A DNA stretch of 64,000 bases from Sphaerolaimus hirsutus (GCA_964036195.1 OZ038453.1:14979206-15043205), one strand, 5' to 3'; positions 35,630-48,400 are shown, counted from the stretch's first letter. A program made the numbers and translations. Notes: generated by a model not told the origin, from the letters alone.

Positions 35630-36458
35630 TAGTGATGTGAAAAGCGCCAGAGTTTTGGCGCCAAACGCCAAAAGCGCCATGGCGCTTTTCCATGTGTGGC
35701 GCCAGGCCCAATGGCGCGAGACGAATTTAGCGCCAGGCGCCAAAAGCGCCTTGGCGCTTTTCCGGACTGTAGCGCCAGGCGCCAATGGCGCCAGAGAACA
35801 ATGTCGCTAAACGCGCCAGCGCCAAAAATTTCTTAATATTTATCTGCGCGGTTAGTCCATCTACATAAGTAGGTATCTTCTACATAAGTAGGTATCTTCT
35901 ATATACCTAGGTAGGTATCTAAAGAACTAGATGGTCAATACACCTTTTTAAAGGGTATTCCTTTTTTGGGGTGCCAATGAAAAACGTGAAACATTCTGCA
36001 CCAAATTCACATTTTTATTGGGGATGGCGAAAGTTTCAGTTGGTGACTGATTTCAAGCAAATGAGCATGCCATTTATGGATATGCTATTTATGCAAACAT
36101 CAGGGTAGATATTTATCAATGACACTTTGATTTTGAGAGAACCTGAATGTATTGTTATAACTTAGTTGAATAACTATAATACGTATGCAACGTAAAAACT
36201 ATTATTTTTTTGTCATAGTTGATGCATCGCTCAAAAAGTACATAGATCATATGGCGCTTTTTTGGCGCTTTTTAAATCGCTAGCGCCAAGCGCCAATGGC
36301 GCCACGGCATTAAAGCGCCAAGCGCCAAAAGCGCCATGGCGCTTTTGACGTTCACGGCGCCAAGCGCCAATGGCGCCACGGCAGAAAGGCGCCAAGCGCC
36401 AAAAGCGCCATGGCGCTTTTTGCTTTGGCGCTAGCGCCATGGCGCTTTTACATCACTA
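35630..36458. mobile_element. GGCGCC-arm foldback element, 829 bp
   Basis: Ends TAGTGATGTGAAAAGCGCC and (complement) TAGTGATGTAAAAGCGCC, with 8-bp duplication GTCCTTAC at 35622-35629 and 36459-36466. Arms 35643-35825 and 36250-36450. The AT-rich spacer includes a short tandem of ctacataagtaggtatctt near 35868. Confidence 0.92.
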
Positions 36459-36710
36459 GTCCTTACAATAACCCAACTACCATAATACACCAATTAGCCC
36501 CCCGCCAAAAATCAGTGCGGAGTGGTGGGAACGTGTGTGGAACCGGACTCATTCCATCCCCTTTCATAAGTTAACCCATCACTCGTTCCTGACGGATGGT
36601 GCCTATTCTGGTGCGCGGGTGAACCTGCGAAATTGCAAAAAAAAGTTGGTTGTGTTTCTTTTTTTCTTTAAAGTAGCTATTTTTAGTTGACCTATCTTTC
36701 TTTGAAACCA

Positions 36711-36785
36711 CATTTGAGGGGAATATAAATGAGAATAAACAAATTCACATTTGAGGGGAATATAAATGAGAATAAACAAATTCAC
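36711..36785. repeat. 37-bp direct duplication
   Basis: catttgaggggaatataaat... repeated exactly at 36711 and 36748. Confidence 0.93.
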
Positions 36786-37024
36786 AAATGATAGCCAGTG
36801 TACTGACATTCTTTTTGTGGTTTTATTATCAACATCGAGCCAGAAAATAGCATGATTTCAAATTGGGCACATGCACATGTTAAACAAAATTATGCAAACG
36901 AATGGTATGGTAAATTTTCCATTTTGCGCTAAACGGTGAGGTAAATCTTGAATTGCTCACTGATCAGTACTTTACGGTCTTTCGCTCTTTTGCGGTACGG
37001 TACGGTAAATCCGGCCACACTAAC

Positions 37025-37450
37025 TCACCAGATTTTGACCCACCGGGAAATTGGATAGATAGCAAATCGCTACTCCGGAGGGATAGATAGCAGAATTTTT
37101 TTGTCGGGAGGGGGGGCGAATCGCTAAAAGTAGTTGAAAAAAGCTCAAAATAGGTATTTATTTAAGAAGAAAAAATAGCTGAAAACAGACAATAAAGCAC
37201 ATGAACTAGATATTTTGGAGGTGAAAATACCAACTACCATAATGGTATGAAAAAGGTATGAAAAGTTACGATTTTGATACAGCTTTGCATTGATTTTTGA
37301 TACGGGTAAAATCTCTCAAAAATCGCTCCAGACAGCTAGATTTGCCGGTTAGGGGGTGGGGTCAAGGGATAGTAGTAGCAGAAAATTTGCCGCCAGGATA
37401 GATGGATAGACGGGCGGGGCTTTTTTGGGTGGGGGGGGGGGGGGGGTTAC
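37025..37450. repeat. AGCTATCTATC-type element downstream of UCK
   Basis: ggatagatagc words, the tagtagcagaaaattt segment and a long G/C run (37430-37460). The UCK reading frame could run into it. Confidence 0.6.
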
Positions 37451-37483
37451 CCCCCCCCCCAATTGGAGGCCCCCGTAACTCAC

Positions 37484-40400
37484 CATGCGGCGGGCTGGGC
37501 CGGGGGCTCCTCAAAAGCTCCTGAATATGTTGCACGATCAAATTTATAGCCACCACATTCTCCTCGCCCCTGGGGGCACTCCCAGACCCTGTAAAAAGCC
37601 CTGTAAAATATCAAAATGTCATGCAAAGTGTCAAAATTCATGAAAAATTCCCTGCAAAATGGCAACTTGGTTGCCATTTTGCAGGGCATTTTCCATGACT
37701 TTTGACACTTTGCATGGCATTTGACATTTTACAGGGCTTTTTACAGGATCTGGGAGTGACACCTGGGCACGATCACGTCGGCGTACTTTTTGGTCGGCAG
37801 ACAAAATTCCTCGTAAGCGGGTTTGACGAATTGCAGATATTGCTTCAGAATGGATTCTAGGGTGCGACCGCGGTTCGCCATGTCGCGTCTGACTGCGAAA
37901 AAATGGGGGGGGGGGTTTGAGAGGGGGTTTTAAATGATGGATTACGGTAGTGTAGCTGGTGCCACTCCCAGGCCCTGTAAAATGCGCACCTTGTGAAATA
38001 TCAAATGTCAAAAGTGACTTAAATACTGTAATGTCAAACGACCGGTCGAAAAAAGTGAAGAAAATTTGACATTTTGCATGACCTTTGACATTTCGCATAG
38101 CATTTGACAATGCCCAGGAAACAATAAAAATGATACATTTCAAAATTTAAAATGTTCAAACACTAAATATTTAAACACTTTAGACATTTAAAATATTCAT
38201 ATACATCAACAAAATCTAAATTCTTGTAATCACATAAAAACCGCGATAAAAATCTGACCTCTCCTAGCGAGCCTTATATCGGGATCTGCGTCAACAAACA
38301 GCTTCAAATTGAACAAATCCCTGTAATGATCGTCATAGAACACCAGAATCCCCTCGAATAGAATAACATCGGCTGGGTCAATTGTTTTCGACTCGCCAGG
38401 TACCCTGTAATATTTTTTGTGACTTTTATCAGAGGGGTATGGTGGGGGTTGATAAGGCTGCCCCCCCCGCCTTAATCGGCCAGCTGCACGCCTATATATT
38501 CATCTAACCAGAGGCAAAATTCCGATGGTCCTATGGTCCAAAAAATTGATCACAAAACAAACCTAGAATTTGTGTGGAAATCGTAAACAGGCAATGAAGC
38601 TGACTGGCCGCTTCTAAGTCGCAGCAAAGTGTCTTTTAGTAGTTTGTGATCGATCGCGTCTGCGATTATATAGGGGGATAAAACGGATGTGAGTGATAAG
38701 TGGAGAAGTTACCGCACTTGACAATAGGGTTGGCAAGCGATTTTTTTTAAGCGATTTTTTTTTAAATTTCGATTTTTTTTTTAAATCGCAGCACCCGTAC
38801 CGATTTTTTTTAAAAAAAATCGCTGGCAAAAAATTTTGGTACTCAAGCACTAGGTAAAATGCAAAAATTTTGCGCGCGAGCGCGCACTTTCATGCAAACA
38901 ATCCACAAGTTGCTTTTTTCATGGCTTTGACAACCAATTTGGGGGGTGTAGTACCCATTTATGTGTGCTTTTAAGCGTGTAAGGTAGGCTGTGAATTATT
39001 TTAGGAAGTATTCATAGTTATGCTTTGTGTTGTCACATCTAACATTTATGCAAAATGCATCCATGTTCACTTCCAATATCATTTATATTTTGTTCTGAGC
39101 AAGAACATGCTATTTCTGCAAATAAAATTGCAAATTGTCGATGAAGTGTGATTCACGTCACAAATATAACAATTTAATTACATTTACACTTAAAAATAAC
39201 TGACTTTCAAGCTTTTCCAAAGCTCTACTGTACTTATATTAGCACAGAAAGTATAAGTGTGCACTCCCTACCAATTTATATGGCTTTTATTACCCCCAGA
39301 GGCGATTTTAGGCAGAAATGGGGCTAAGTTTGACCCCAGCGATAAAATAAATCGATTTTTTTCCAACCCTACTTGACAATCTGACAAAAAAAAGTGTGAA
39401 GTGTAATACACAACACACGGGGGGGGGGTTAAAAACGTATACCCTTCATTGGATCCAGCAAGGACGTACCCAGGGACAGTCCCAGTCCCTGAAAAAAGTC
39501 CTGGCAAATGTCATGCAAAGTGTCAAAAGCAGGGGTCTCCTAGGGGGGGGGGGGGCTGGGGCCCCCCAAATCGGCCAGCTATCTATCTATCCCGGAGGCC
39601 GCTCAGCTATCTATCTATCCTGAGGCAAAATTTTTGGCTACTACCTAGGGTTGGAAAAAAAACGTTTTTTTTTAACTCGATGTTTTTTAAAAAAAAACGT
39701 TTTTTTTTAAAGCTCCCAGATATGACCTAGTGTCAACATATATAGGTATATCAGACACTGGCAATACTCTGTGATGTTAAATATGACCATATAATGGCTG
39801 TGGAGCCATGGGATAGCATTATAAGTGGTGATTTGGGTCAAAAATATCCATTTTTCGTGGACATATCGTTCGTATATTGCCTTATAGTCGAATGTTCGAG
39901 ACTTCAGGTAAAGTTTGGCACGAAATGGTGATCAAACAAGGTTATAAAAGGAGGTTGTTACTTTGGGAGTGAAGTTACACACTGTGGAGGTACATGGAAG
40001 CACATTACCTCAATATTATATATTACAGCAACATATGTCGGCTTATTCACCCATGGTAGCACATAGAAATGGATGTTTTGATACTAAAAATGCAACAAAA
40101 CCAATGAAAACAACCACCAATGTCAATTTGTGTGTGAAATTGCGCGCTTGCGCGCAAAAATTTTGCAAAATACCCAGTGCTTAGTACTAAAAATTTCGGC
40201 CGATGTTTTTTTTAAAAAAAAAACATTTCGGACGTCATGTTTTTTTTTTTTAAAAACGTTTAAAAAAAACATCGGCCAACCCTTACTACTACCCCAAAAG
40301 ACCCCCCCCCAATCGCTCAGCTATCTATCTATCTGGAGCGGTTTTTGAGAAATTTTGTTCCAATTTTCGCTCAAAATCACTAATGTTCGCACCTTTTTAT

Positions 40401-42235
40401 AGTTTTTCACCTTCAAAATCGTGCTTTCCGGCTATATACATGGTTATTTACCTATTTTTACGTTTGCCATTTGCAGGGCATTTTACTTGACTTTTGACCA
40501 GGGGTCTCCAATGGGGGGGGGGGCGGTTGGGGGGGTCCCCCCCCCCAAACCGCCCAGATAACTAGCTTTTCAAGCTCACTATCTATCCCGAAGGCCGCTC
40601 AGCTATCTATCCACCCCACCCGGAGGGTCAAAATCTAGGAGACCCCTGCTTTTGACACTTTCCATGACATTTGACATTTTACAGGGTCCGGGACTGGCGC
40701 CAGGGGGGCTCCAATCCAACAAAAATAAGTCCCCATCCTAAACCCACCGGGATGGTCAAAATTAAAATCGAACGTTCTAGCCTTCTCAGCTTCCCCCTCG
40801 GTCAAATCCCTGTAAAAACAATCCTGCGCGATTATAGCCACTTGTCGCCTTTGTTCGTGAGTCAATTGCTCCATGATTTTGCGACACACGGATGACTGGA
40901 AATTTTGAGGGATTTTTTTGAGTGGGCGAAATCGTAAATTAGGGGAAAAAGTGGAAAAAAGAGTGTTACATTCAACATACAGGTCCATTACACTGTTTGT
41001 CTCTCTACACATACCGGAGTGGCAATTACAGATGCCAGTGTGTGCAGTGCACATGCACGCATGCGGTGTTATGGCATTGCATGTGGATGCGTAACATGCA
41101 TGTATTTATGTGAATCAAATTGTCTATTTTCAGCGGCTGTGTGATCAACATCCATGGTACGTGGATGCTAAATAAAAAGTGTACAGAATTTTTCTAATAG
41201 AACGGCATACCTCCAATAGGCGTTTTATACTTATTGTCAGTACTTTTATATTGCATACGGCGTGGCTTGGGTCAACGGGTGTGCAACAGACGTCATTATG
41301 CGGCTTAGGCGGATTAACGTGACGTTTGTAGATAAATTATGAAATACAGACAAAGAAATAATTGAGTGCATGATTACACGCCACACAATGTGTCTTGATA
41401 AAACAACGCAAAGTTTTCACCTGCATATGAATGACAGTCAGTTGCAAAAAAGTGCCGAAATTGTGCAAATCATTGATCATAAGTTCATTTGTAAATCACT
41501 GCACTGTATTATTTTTTACTTTACATATGAATTGCGCTATTTGTGCTAATGGCGTCTGTCGCACACTCATTGACCCAAGCCACGCGCGTATGCAATCGAA
41601 AAGTACTGACAATAAGTATAGTGAACCCTCCAATAGAACAGCACCTTCAATAGAACAGGGCAGGTTTTGGCACTTTTTACTACCCACGAAAAAAATAGAA
41701 CGGCAGCCTCCAATAGAACGGCAGATAAAAAATTGACGAAAAATAGAACGGCGCTCTTCTATTAGAAGAAATACGGAATTTATTTATCAGGCATGAGTAC
41801 TAATCGCTATTTTGTGTCAATCATGTTAAAATAAACTATCAGTACCGCACTGAAAACACGGAACTGAAGACGTTTGGACGGAAATTTCCTACTACACACC
41901 CAGGGTGTCAACTAGGTTTCCATGTCAATTCAAATTTTAGTCGACAGGTCGCAGGACAATTATCAAGTGCACACGTCCAAAGGAAATCAAAGTGTAATTT
42001 AACGTAGTTCTGCAACCGTGAACTAAAAATCGCATCGAAATCCAGCCGGCCCAGTTGACACTGTCAACTAATGCATAGGGCCTTCAAAACAACTCACCTT
42101 TCCACTGGCGGTGCCCCCGGCCACGCCAATGATAAATGGCGTCTTTCCAACCCTATTTTCGCCATTTTCCGAACCATTACAAACGACCTCTTCTTGGCAA
42201 CTGGCGCCGGACGCCATGGAATTGGCGCCAGGCAT
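37484..42235 (-). CDS. UCK: Uridine-cytidine kinase, 6 exons recovered
   Basis: Cytosolic pyrimidine-salvage kinase that phosphorylates uridine and cytidine with ATP. Exons: 42235-42098, 40895-40748, 38659-38563, 38404-38259, 37892-37763, 37569-37484, all in phase (248 codons plus one base). Seen: P-loop GGTASGKS (residues 40-47), AQDCFYR with the catalytic Asp, [67 protein letters not shown] and [16 protein letters not shown]. The order and length match animal UCK1/2 (about 260-277 residues). A strong donor (CATG|GTGAGT) after the last helix suggests one more short exon; otherwise the frame reads through repeat DNA to a stop at 37362. Two in-frame ATGs (42235 and 42217) could start translation. 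Intron 2 (38660-40747) is packed with nested elements and intron 5 is itself an element. Confidence 0.96.
37575..37759. mobile_element. CAGTCCC/CACTCCC element forming UCK intron 5
   Basis: Ends ggcactcccagaccctgt and (complement) tcactcccagatcctgt, then aaaaagccctgtaaaa on both sides; centre made of TGTCAAA/ATGTCA words. The UCK intron is 37570-37762, so only a few bases of intron are not element. Flanks CCCCTGGG (37567) and CACCTGGG (37760) agree at 7 of 8. Confidence 0.85.
38725..39371. mobile_element. TAGGGTTGG element, 647 bp, in UCK intron 2
   Basis: Ends tagggttggcaagcgattt and aaatcgatttttttccaaccct(a), with 8-bp duplication CTTGACAA at 38717-38724 and 39372-39379. A/T-run arms (gattttttt) surround a unique spacer. 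Confidence 0.9.
39646..40285. mobile_element. TAGGGTTGG element, 640 bp, nested in UCK intron 2
   Basis: Ends tagggttggaaaaaaaacg and cggccaaccctta, with 8-bp duplication CTACTACC at 39638-39645 and 40286-40293. The arms are aacgttttttttt words. The spacer includes a segment (gctatcccatggctcc and neighbours) also seen, inverted, near 56860-56960. Confidence 0.9.
40499..40648. mobile_element. CAGGGGTCTCC element, 150 bp, with AGCTATCTATC words
   Basis: Ends CAGGGGTCTCC...GGAGACCCCTG, with 8-bp duplication CTTTTGAC at 40491-40498 and 40649-40656. The core has G and C runs plus agctatctatc. It is inserted in the middle of a CAGTCCC-type element. Confidence 0.88.
41183..41777. mobile_element. 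TTCTAATAGAACGG element
   Basis: Left tttttctaatagaacggca, right ctattagaagaaatacgg. Core words ccaatagaacggca. Lies between UCK exons 1 and 2. Confidence 0.7.
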
Positions 42236-43274
42236 AAAGAGTTTTGGCGCGCGGCCGCCGACCCGTCGAAGGGCGTGGTTTAGGAGTTTCGAGGCAATTT
42301 TGGGTGGATAAATCGACTTTGATCCGCTCGGGAGGCCCTTCTGGAGTGCCTAAAATCGATTTTGAAATGAAAATGTTTTTTTGTGGGTTTTTGTTAATCG
42401 CCGCGTTTGAACGCCATTATCTGACAAATCTGACATTCGCCAAGCGCAGAACAAACAGTTTTTCAGTAGAAAATGTCATAATTAGGCACTGCATACATGT
42501 TTTACGTTGAAGTATGGCAAATTTTATATGTAAAGTGACGCACTTTGGTGTCAATAAATACACTTTTTGTCGCGTAAATCATTGAACATCAGTCACGAAA
42601 AAGTTCCCTTAGAAAAATACTTCATTTTAATCAATTGTAACAACCCTGTAGTACACGAAATGTAAGTCTCGTTTTTCTCTATCAATAAATAAATTAATAA
42701 ACATACTATGCTGCCGTTACGTTGTCAATAAGTCACCGGGTATTTTAGTTTCACGTTTTACCGCGTTTCCTCGAATAACACCCACTGGGTTTTTTTTAGT
42801 AGTTATGGCCCTTAGAAACCAAAATTTCCAAAACTCATAAATCAGCTTTGAACGTATTTGAGTTTACGTTTGGAATGACGTTTCCTCAAACTGCAGTTGA
42901 CGGAGGTTGAATATAATTCATTTCGGTAAACTCAGACGCGTTCAAGGCTGATCTACGAGTTTTAGACTTTTTGCTTGTAAACGTTATATCCACCCTCCAA
43001 GGGTGCATAAATGGGTTATCCGGTTGGTGCATCATATCCAGACAGTATACACTTTTCCAAAGAGGGGCTTATTCAAGAACACGTGGTCAAATTAATGTTG
43101 TATTGGGTCAGTATGTAGACATATAATTTACCAACAAAATAGACGAACCTCAGTGTAACAAAAAATCATCTTTGAAAAAGTGGCAACTACAGTAAAAATA
43201 AATACACGATAAATTTTGGAAAGATGGCAGAAATCAGAAATAGCCGATCAGGGGTCGATTGCGACAGTGGAGAA

Positions 43275-43460
43275 GTAAAAAACTGAGTGAGACTTAAAAT
43301 ATTTAAGTGAAGAAACGTAAAAAGTAAGCGAATTCTACTACTCATTACACTTCACACTTCTCATTTTCCTCCGCATTTTACTTTTTACTTCTCATTTCAC
43401 TTCTCACTTCTAATTTTACTTATCACCTCTAACATTGGTTTTTTACTTCCCCACTTTCAG
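43275..43460. repeat. CACTTCT-word element
   Basis: ggagaagtaaaa at left, ttttttacttccccac at right; between them about ten iterations of ctcacttctcatttta. Same word class as 53270-53425. Confidence 0.72.
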
Positions 43461-44288
43461 AACTGGCACCAGAAGTTAGATTTATAAATTATTTGTGAAA
43501 AAGAAAAGTGACAGTGTAGTACCGATCTGTCTCTTCTGTAAGGTGAAGTTTTTAACAAAATGTTTCCTGTACAAATGATATTTAAAATAGAACTTTAAAT
43601 ACCGTTAACATTTGAAACTTTAATGGCTCTACACACGCTAGTATTCAGCCGAAACGTTAAAACATACCTAAATCAGCCTTGAACACATTTTGAGTTTACC
43701 GCAATGTAATTTCCGTCAACTAAAATTGATAAGGTTAAAAACAAAACAATCTGGTAAACTGAAATGGGTTAAAAGTTGATTTATTAATGCGTTTTCAAAG
43801 TTTCGGTGGAAACTAGTTTGTGTAGGTACAAAATACGCATATAACAACGATCTCTATAATTATTATGCAAACCCATGAGTAAACTGAGCAAGAACACTTC
43901 ACCAACATCAAATAGTCCCGGGATTAATTTTTTAAATCAGTGTGAGCAGACTAGAAAAAAACTACAAAATTCGCAAATAAAAGCTTTTTTTTCTAAAATC
44001 TTAGCAAAACTCAACAAATAGGTTCACAATATTGAAAAACAACAACTGAAAACCACGAGTAAAAATTTCAACAAGGTTTATCTCGAAACCAAAAATTACT
44101 AAAGCAGTGGTCCATCAAAATATGTCAAAACACATCAAAATATGTCCACAAGTACCTAAATCTTTTAAGTTTACCGACGAAAATCTATATTTCTGAAAAG
44201 AACATAGATATGGGTAAATACTCAATGCTACTTACTCACGTGTCAGAAAATAGCTTAAATACATTTTAGAACATACATTTTTATTACC

Positions 44289-44547
44289 TACCGTATTTCC
44301 TCGAATTACCCCTCGGCGGTTTATTTTTTCAGAGTGAAAATTTTGGGAGAAAAACGTGAAAAATGCAACAATAACCACCATTTATAAGTTTTTACAGCCT
44401 TATATAAGGATGTAGATGGTATAAACGATGGTCTAACGTAACACAGTAAGTGTTTTGAACGTCTGTTATGCATTTCCCGGACCACAAGTTCATAGTGCCC
44501 ATTTTGAGGGGAGTATTTCGAGGGGGGTATTTCGAGGAAATACGGTA
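44289..44547. mobile_element. TA-flanked CCGTATTTCCTCGAATTA element, second copy
   Basis: Same ends and same interior (aatgcaacaataaccaccat, gatgtagatggtataaacga) as 12008-12273, differing by a shorter G run. Confidence 0.82.
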
Positions 44548-44643
44548 TTTGGAGAAACAGCGTTTACAATAGTAGATGAAACAAAATATTGAAGCCCCAT
44601 TGAAATAAAAAAAATAAAAAATGCATCTACTGATGCATGTATA

Positions 44644-44823
44644 CTCGGCGGACCGCAAAGTATGCGCAGAATACTACCATAATTTAATGAATAATATCTT
44701 TTGATTAATTTGGAAATAAATCATTCGATAGTAAAAACGAAATATTATGATGCAAAAACTGTATAATCTTTGGTACATTATTCAGATGGGTTATGGTAGG
44801 TTTCCAGTGTGATGTCCGCCGAG
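44644..44823. mobile_element. CTCGGCGGAC element, TA-flanked
   Basis: 10-bp inverted ends ctcggcggac...gtccgccgag flanked by TA on both sides. Shares its terminal word with the element at 2280 and an internal tattcagatggg segment with 29615-29640. Confidence 0.75.
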
Positions 44824-45463
44824 TATAACCACATGAGATAATAGATTTGCGTGTGCAAAATCGATTGTAGCTTCAAAATAGCTTGACATTGACATTTTAA
44901 CTTTTACGTCTTGCTTGACATTGACACGTTACAGGGTCTGGAAGGGACACAAAAGCTAGTTATCCTTTGCAGTTTTTTTGCACATGCAATAGTGAATAAA
45001 TACTTGCACATTCAGTAATCAAATGGGAAACGAGTAAAAGTTTTAGAGAGGTCACCAGGGCAGCTCCATAATGACAAAATGTCGAAAATATACAACGACA
45101 CGCCCAAAAAGTAACAAAAATTCCGCGAAATTGAATTGGCCCAGCACGTTTTTCGGGCGTAGCTAAACTACGAATAAGTGGCGATGTCGGATAAAGTTAT
45201 TGGTGATAAAGTGTGCGCGATAAAAAAGTGATTCGAGCTATGAATTTTTCACTGAAAGGTCCATTTATCACTTGACACCACAACTTTTCCGACCACTTGA
45301 CACTTAAATTGACATTTTCTAAATTCGTCGACACTGGGAAATTGGCCCCATAACCGCATCGCAAAGGGCACCGTAAAAACTTCGTCAAAATACAAATTAA
45401 TTATGCCCGAAAAACGTGTCGGGCAAAAAATAGCCCGACAATCACAATCAACCAATTAAAATC

Positions 45464-48400
45464 TCAGTGCCCATTCATAACCACCTGCCCATTAAACCTC
45501 TCCACGCTGCAAGTGTCCCTTTCCGCGGTGGGCAATTGTTTCAAACTCATTTTGAACATCGAATAATCACTGTCCCCGGTAATTTCTCGCTCGACTTTCA
45601 GAAAATTGGGCAAATCCACCCTGCCAGTTTTAGTGGTGTAAGTTTCCAGGATCATTAAATCGCCATTTTTCGACATGATTTTAGGGGCGGAGGGCGGCAG
45701 GGGGGCCGTGTAAATGTCCAATTGATAGTACATGTCGGCGTAGTTGAAACAGAATCTGGGGGGGGGGTGGTGGGATTTAAGAGCCTGGCGTCAAGAAATT
45801 ATGGGGGGAACTTTGAGTTTTTAGGGTGAATTTTCCGCATTGGGGCTGAAGTAGAATGCATGGATTTTGAAAAACAGTTTTCGACAACTTTGTTTTTATA
45901 AAAAAACAACGGTTTTTAATTACCAAAGTATCCAGTATCAAATATCGATATCTAAAAAATATTAGATCGACAACAATTTCTGCAGTATCGGTTATCTAGC
46001 ACCTAATATATCACTTATAAAAAGTATTGATATCAAAAAAACATGTGTAAATAATTGGGATAGTAACCAGTCCGATTAACCGGTAAACATTAGGATAAAT
46101 ACGAAAATTCCAACGGTAAAATTACCGGACACGGTAAACCCCCCAACCCCTTCAAATCTCACCTCCTTTTATACAAACTAGCCCTCCGACTATCGGCAGT
46201 TTTCCTCAAAATATCATACTCCCGCTTGCTAAGCGCCATTTTCGTTTCGACCAAACCCCCGTTCACGGCGCGCCGCACTGTTTGCGTATACGAATAGGAA
46301 TCGTCCCTGCCGCGTTTTCTGATGCGTAACTGCGTGGGGATTTGAAGATTGATGGGGGGGGGGTAAAATTGAAGTGAGACCAGGGGTATGTTCCAGCTAC
46401 AGGTTTGTTGCAAACGCAAGTTTGTAGGTGCAAACCCCCCGAACCCCCCCCCCCCCACAAAAAAGCTATCTATCCCGCCGGAGGAGCGAGTTGCTATCTA
46501 TCCAACCCCACGGAGGGTCAAAATTCAATATACCCATGCTTAGGTATCAGGTGGCAAATTTTTTACGTGAACCTTGAAAATTGCTAGGAAAAGTTACATT
46601 TGCTCTGGTCTCACACGGAAGGGGGGGGGCACTGGGTGGTCAGACACACGCTAGTTGACAGCCAAAATTTCGGAAACTGATAAAGCTGTTTTTAACACAT
46701 TTGAGTTTACCAGAACATGAAAACCCGACGAAAACCTCAAAAGGGCACAATGCAAATTTACCAGTTCCCTAAACCGACTAGTTTCCGAAAATTTCCAGAA
46801 AAAAATATTTTCACATTTTTACCCAAAATTCACTTTCATTTCACATTTTCACCCGCTTTACCAACAAATATATACAAACCTGCTCCTCTTTACTAGGACT
46901 CAGCAAATAATCGTGAACCACATCAAATTCTTCAACATCCCTGTCCAACGCGCTTCTTTGCAAAATTTCCACCACAAGCCATTTACGTTTGAATGAGTTG
47001 GGCGCGAGACGGTCCCCGTATGAGACGCCCCCTGGAATGCGGTCGCATACTACCTGCGAGGTTTTGAAGGATTTGGGGGAAGTGGTTTTTTTGTTTTGAT
47101 TTAGTGTTTTGGCAATGGACCCACACACGCTAGTTGACATCGACACCAAATGTCAACTGGTGCCAATTCCAATTCAAAGCTTGCTGACGAGACGACGAAT
47201 GACGTTCAAATGCAAGCTTTGAATTGGGAACGGAACCGGTTGACATTTGGTATCGATGTCAACTAGCAGGGCGTGTAGGGCGTGTGTAGGGCCAATATGC
47301 ACATTACTTTGCTAGCGAAATTTCAGCTATTTAAAAATTGAATGCATTTTAGTGTAACGGAATGAGGTGTCTGTCGACAAAAGTTGACAGAAATTTAAAA
47401 TGACTCATTTCGGAAAACGCGAATGCGTTCAACGCTGATTTATGAGTAGTTTTGTTTGTAAACTTATGTGTAAACTTTTTAGAATACTTTTAGATTGTTC
47501 GGTTAGAGTATGCTGGAAATTGGGTAACCCCGGGCGTTTTTCGGGCAGACCCAGTTAGGGTTCGAAAATGTTTTTCTGTTAAAGTACGATCTTTTAAATA
47601 GTTGTTACAAAAATATGCCCACCCAATTATTTACAAGCCCACCTGTATGAGTTTGTTGATTTTGTCATTAAATGTCTGCGTGTTCGAATTGTCCACCAAA
47701 TCGTAGGAGGGGTGACCCATCCACGCCTGAAAAGTAAAAGCGGAATTTTTTTGCTGATTGAATTCAATTTATCACCTCAAGTGGCTAAAGTTGCGCGCAA
47801 AATACACTTTCCTCAACGAAAATTGCAAAAAGTTGACAAAATTTTCCAAAAATAAAACAATGATAAATATTTAAATAAAGTCGCGGTACCACAAAAAGGT
47901 TTTTAAAGGTTTTAGTATGTTTCAAACACAACAATGGAATTAAGCAATGTCGATCCAGATCCGGCAAAAAGTCGAGATACCCAGTTCAATCCCGATCCCA
48001 TCTAGGGATGACATGAGTTTTTTTCTAAAAAAACGGAGGTCGTTTTTTAGAAACGTTTCTTCTTTGAAACTATTAGAAACGTTCACATAATCCCGATCAA
48101 AATACCAAACTCTATGGCCATCCCAATCCAGAAAACTCAGAACCCCCCACCCTTAACGAAGTATTTCACATTTCCCAATGTAACAAAAAAAACCGACCCT
48201 CCTAGTAGCGGCATCCTTTTCCGTGGCCTCGTCCAAAGTTTCGCTCCTGGCTCGATTATTCGACAAAGTGTAATATTTGCTGGCACCATCGGCAGCGGTC
48301 ACCATGTGAACTACTTGGTTGTAGCTGCGGGAATTTTGGCGAAAAATTTGGTTTTGAGAAGTTGCATGCAAATACCGTATTTGCTCGAATAATGTCCAAA

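Larger units (their letters stand above)
39475..40700. mobile_element. CAGTCCC/TGTCAAA-word element split by nested insertions (UCK intron 2)
   Basis: Left arm acagtcccagtccctg...tgtcatgcaaagtgtcaaaag (39475-39530); right arm cttttgacactttcc...cattttacagggtccgggactgg (40649-40700). Between them are a CAGGGGTCTCC element starting 39530, the TAGGGTTGG element and the 150-bp element. Confidence 0.75.
42480..45460. other. Intergenic, UCK to Ttd14
   Basis: Apart from the elements at 43275, 44289 and 44644 and several 'ttgaacgcatttgagtttacc' remnants (42840-42960, 43625-43830), I see no gene. Confidence 0.5.

Noticed and set aside
40635..41054. 139-codon minus-strand ORF taken as one exon
   Set aside because: Only 40895-40748 matches uridine-cytidine kinase; the rest is intron and element sequence.
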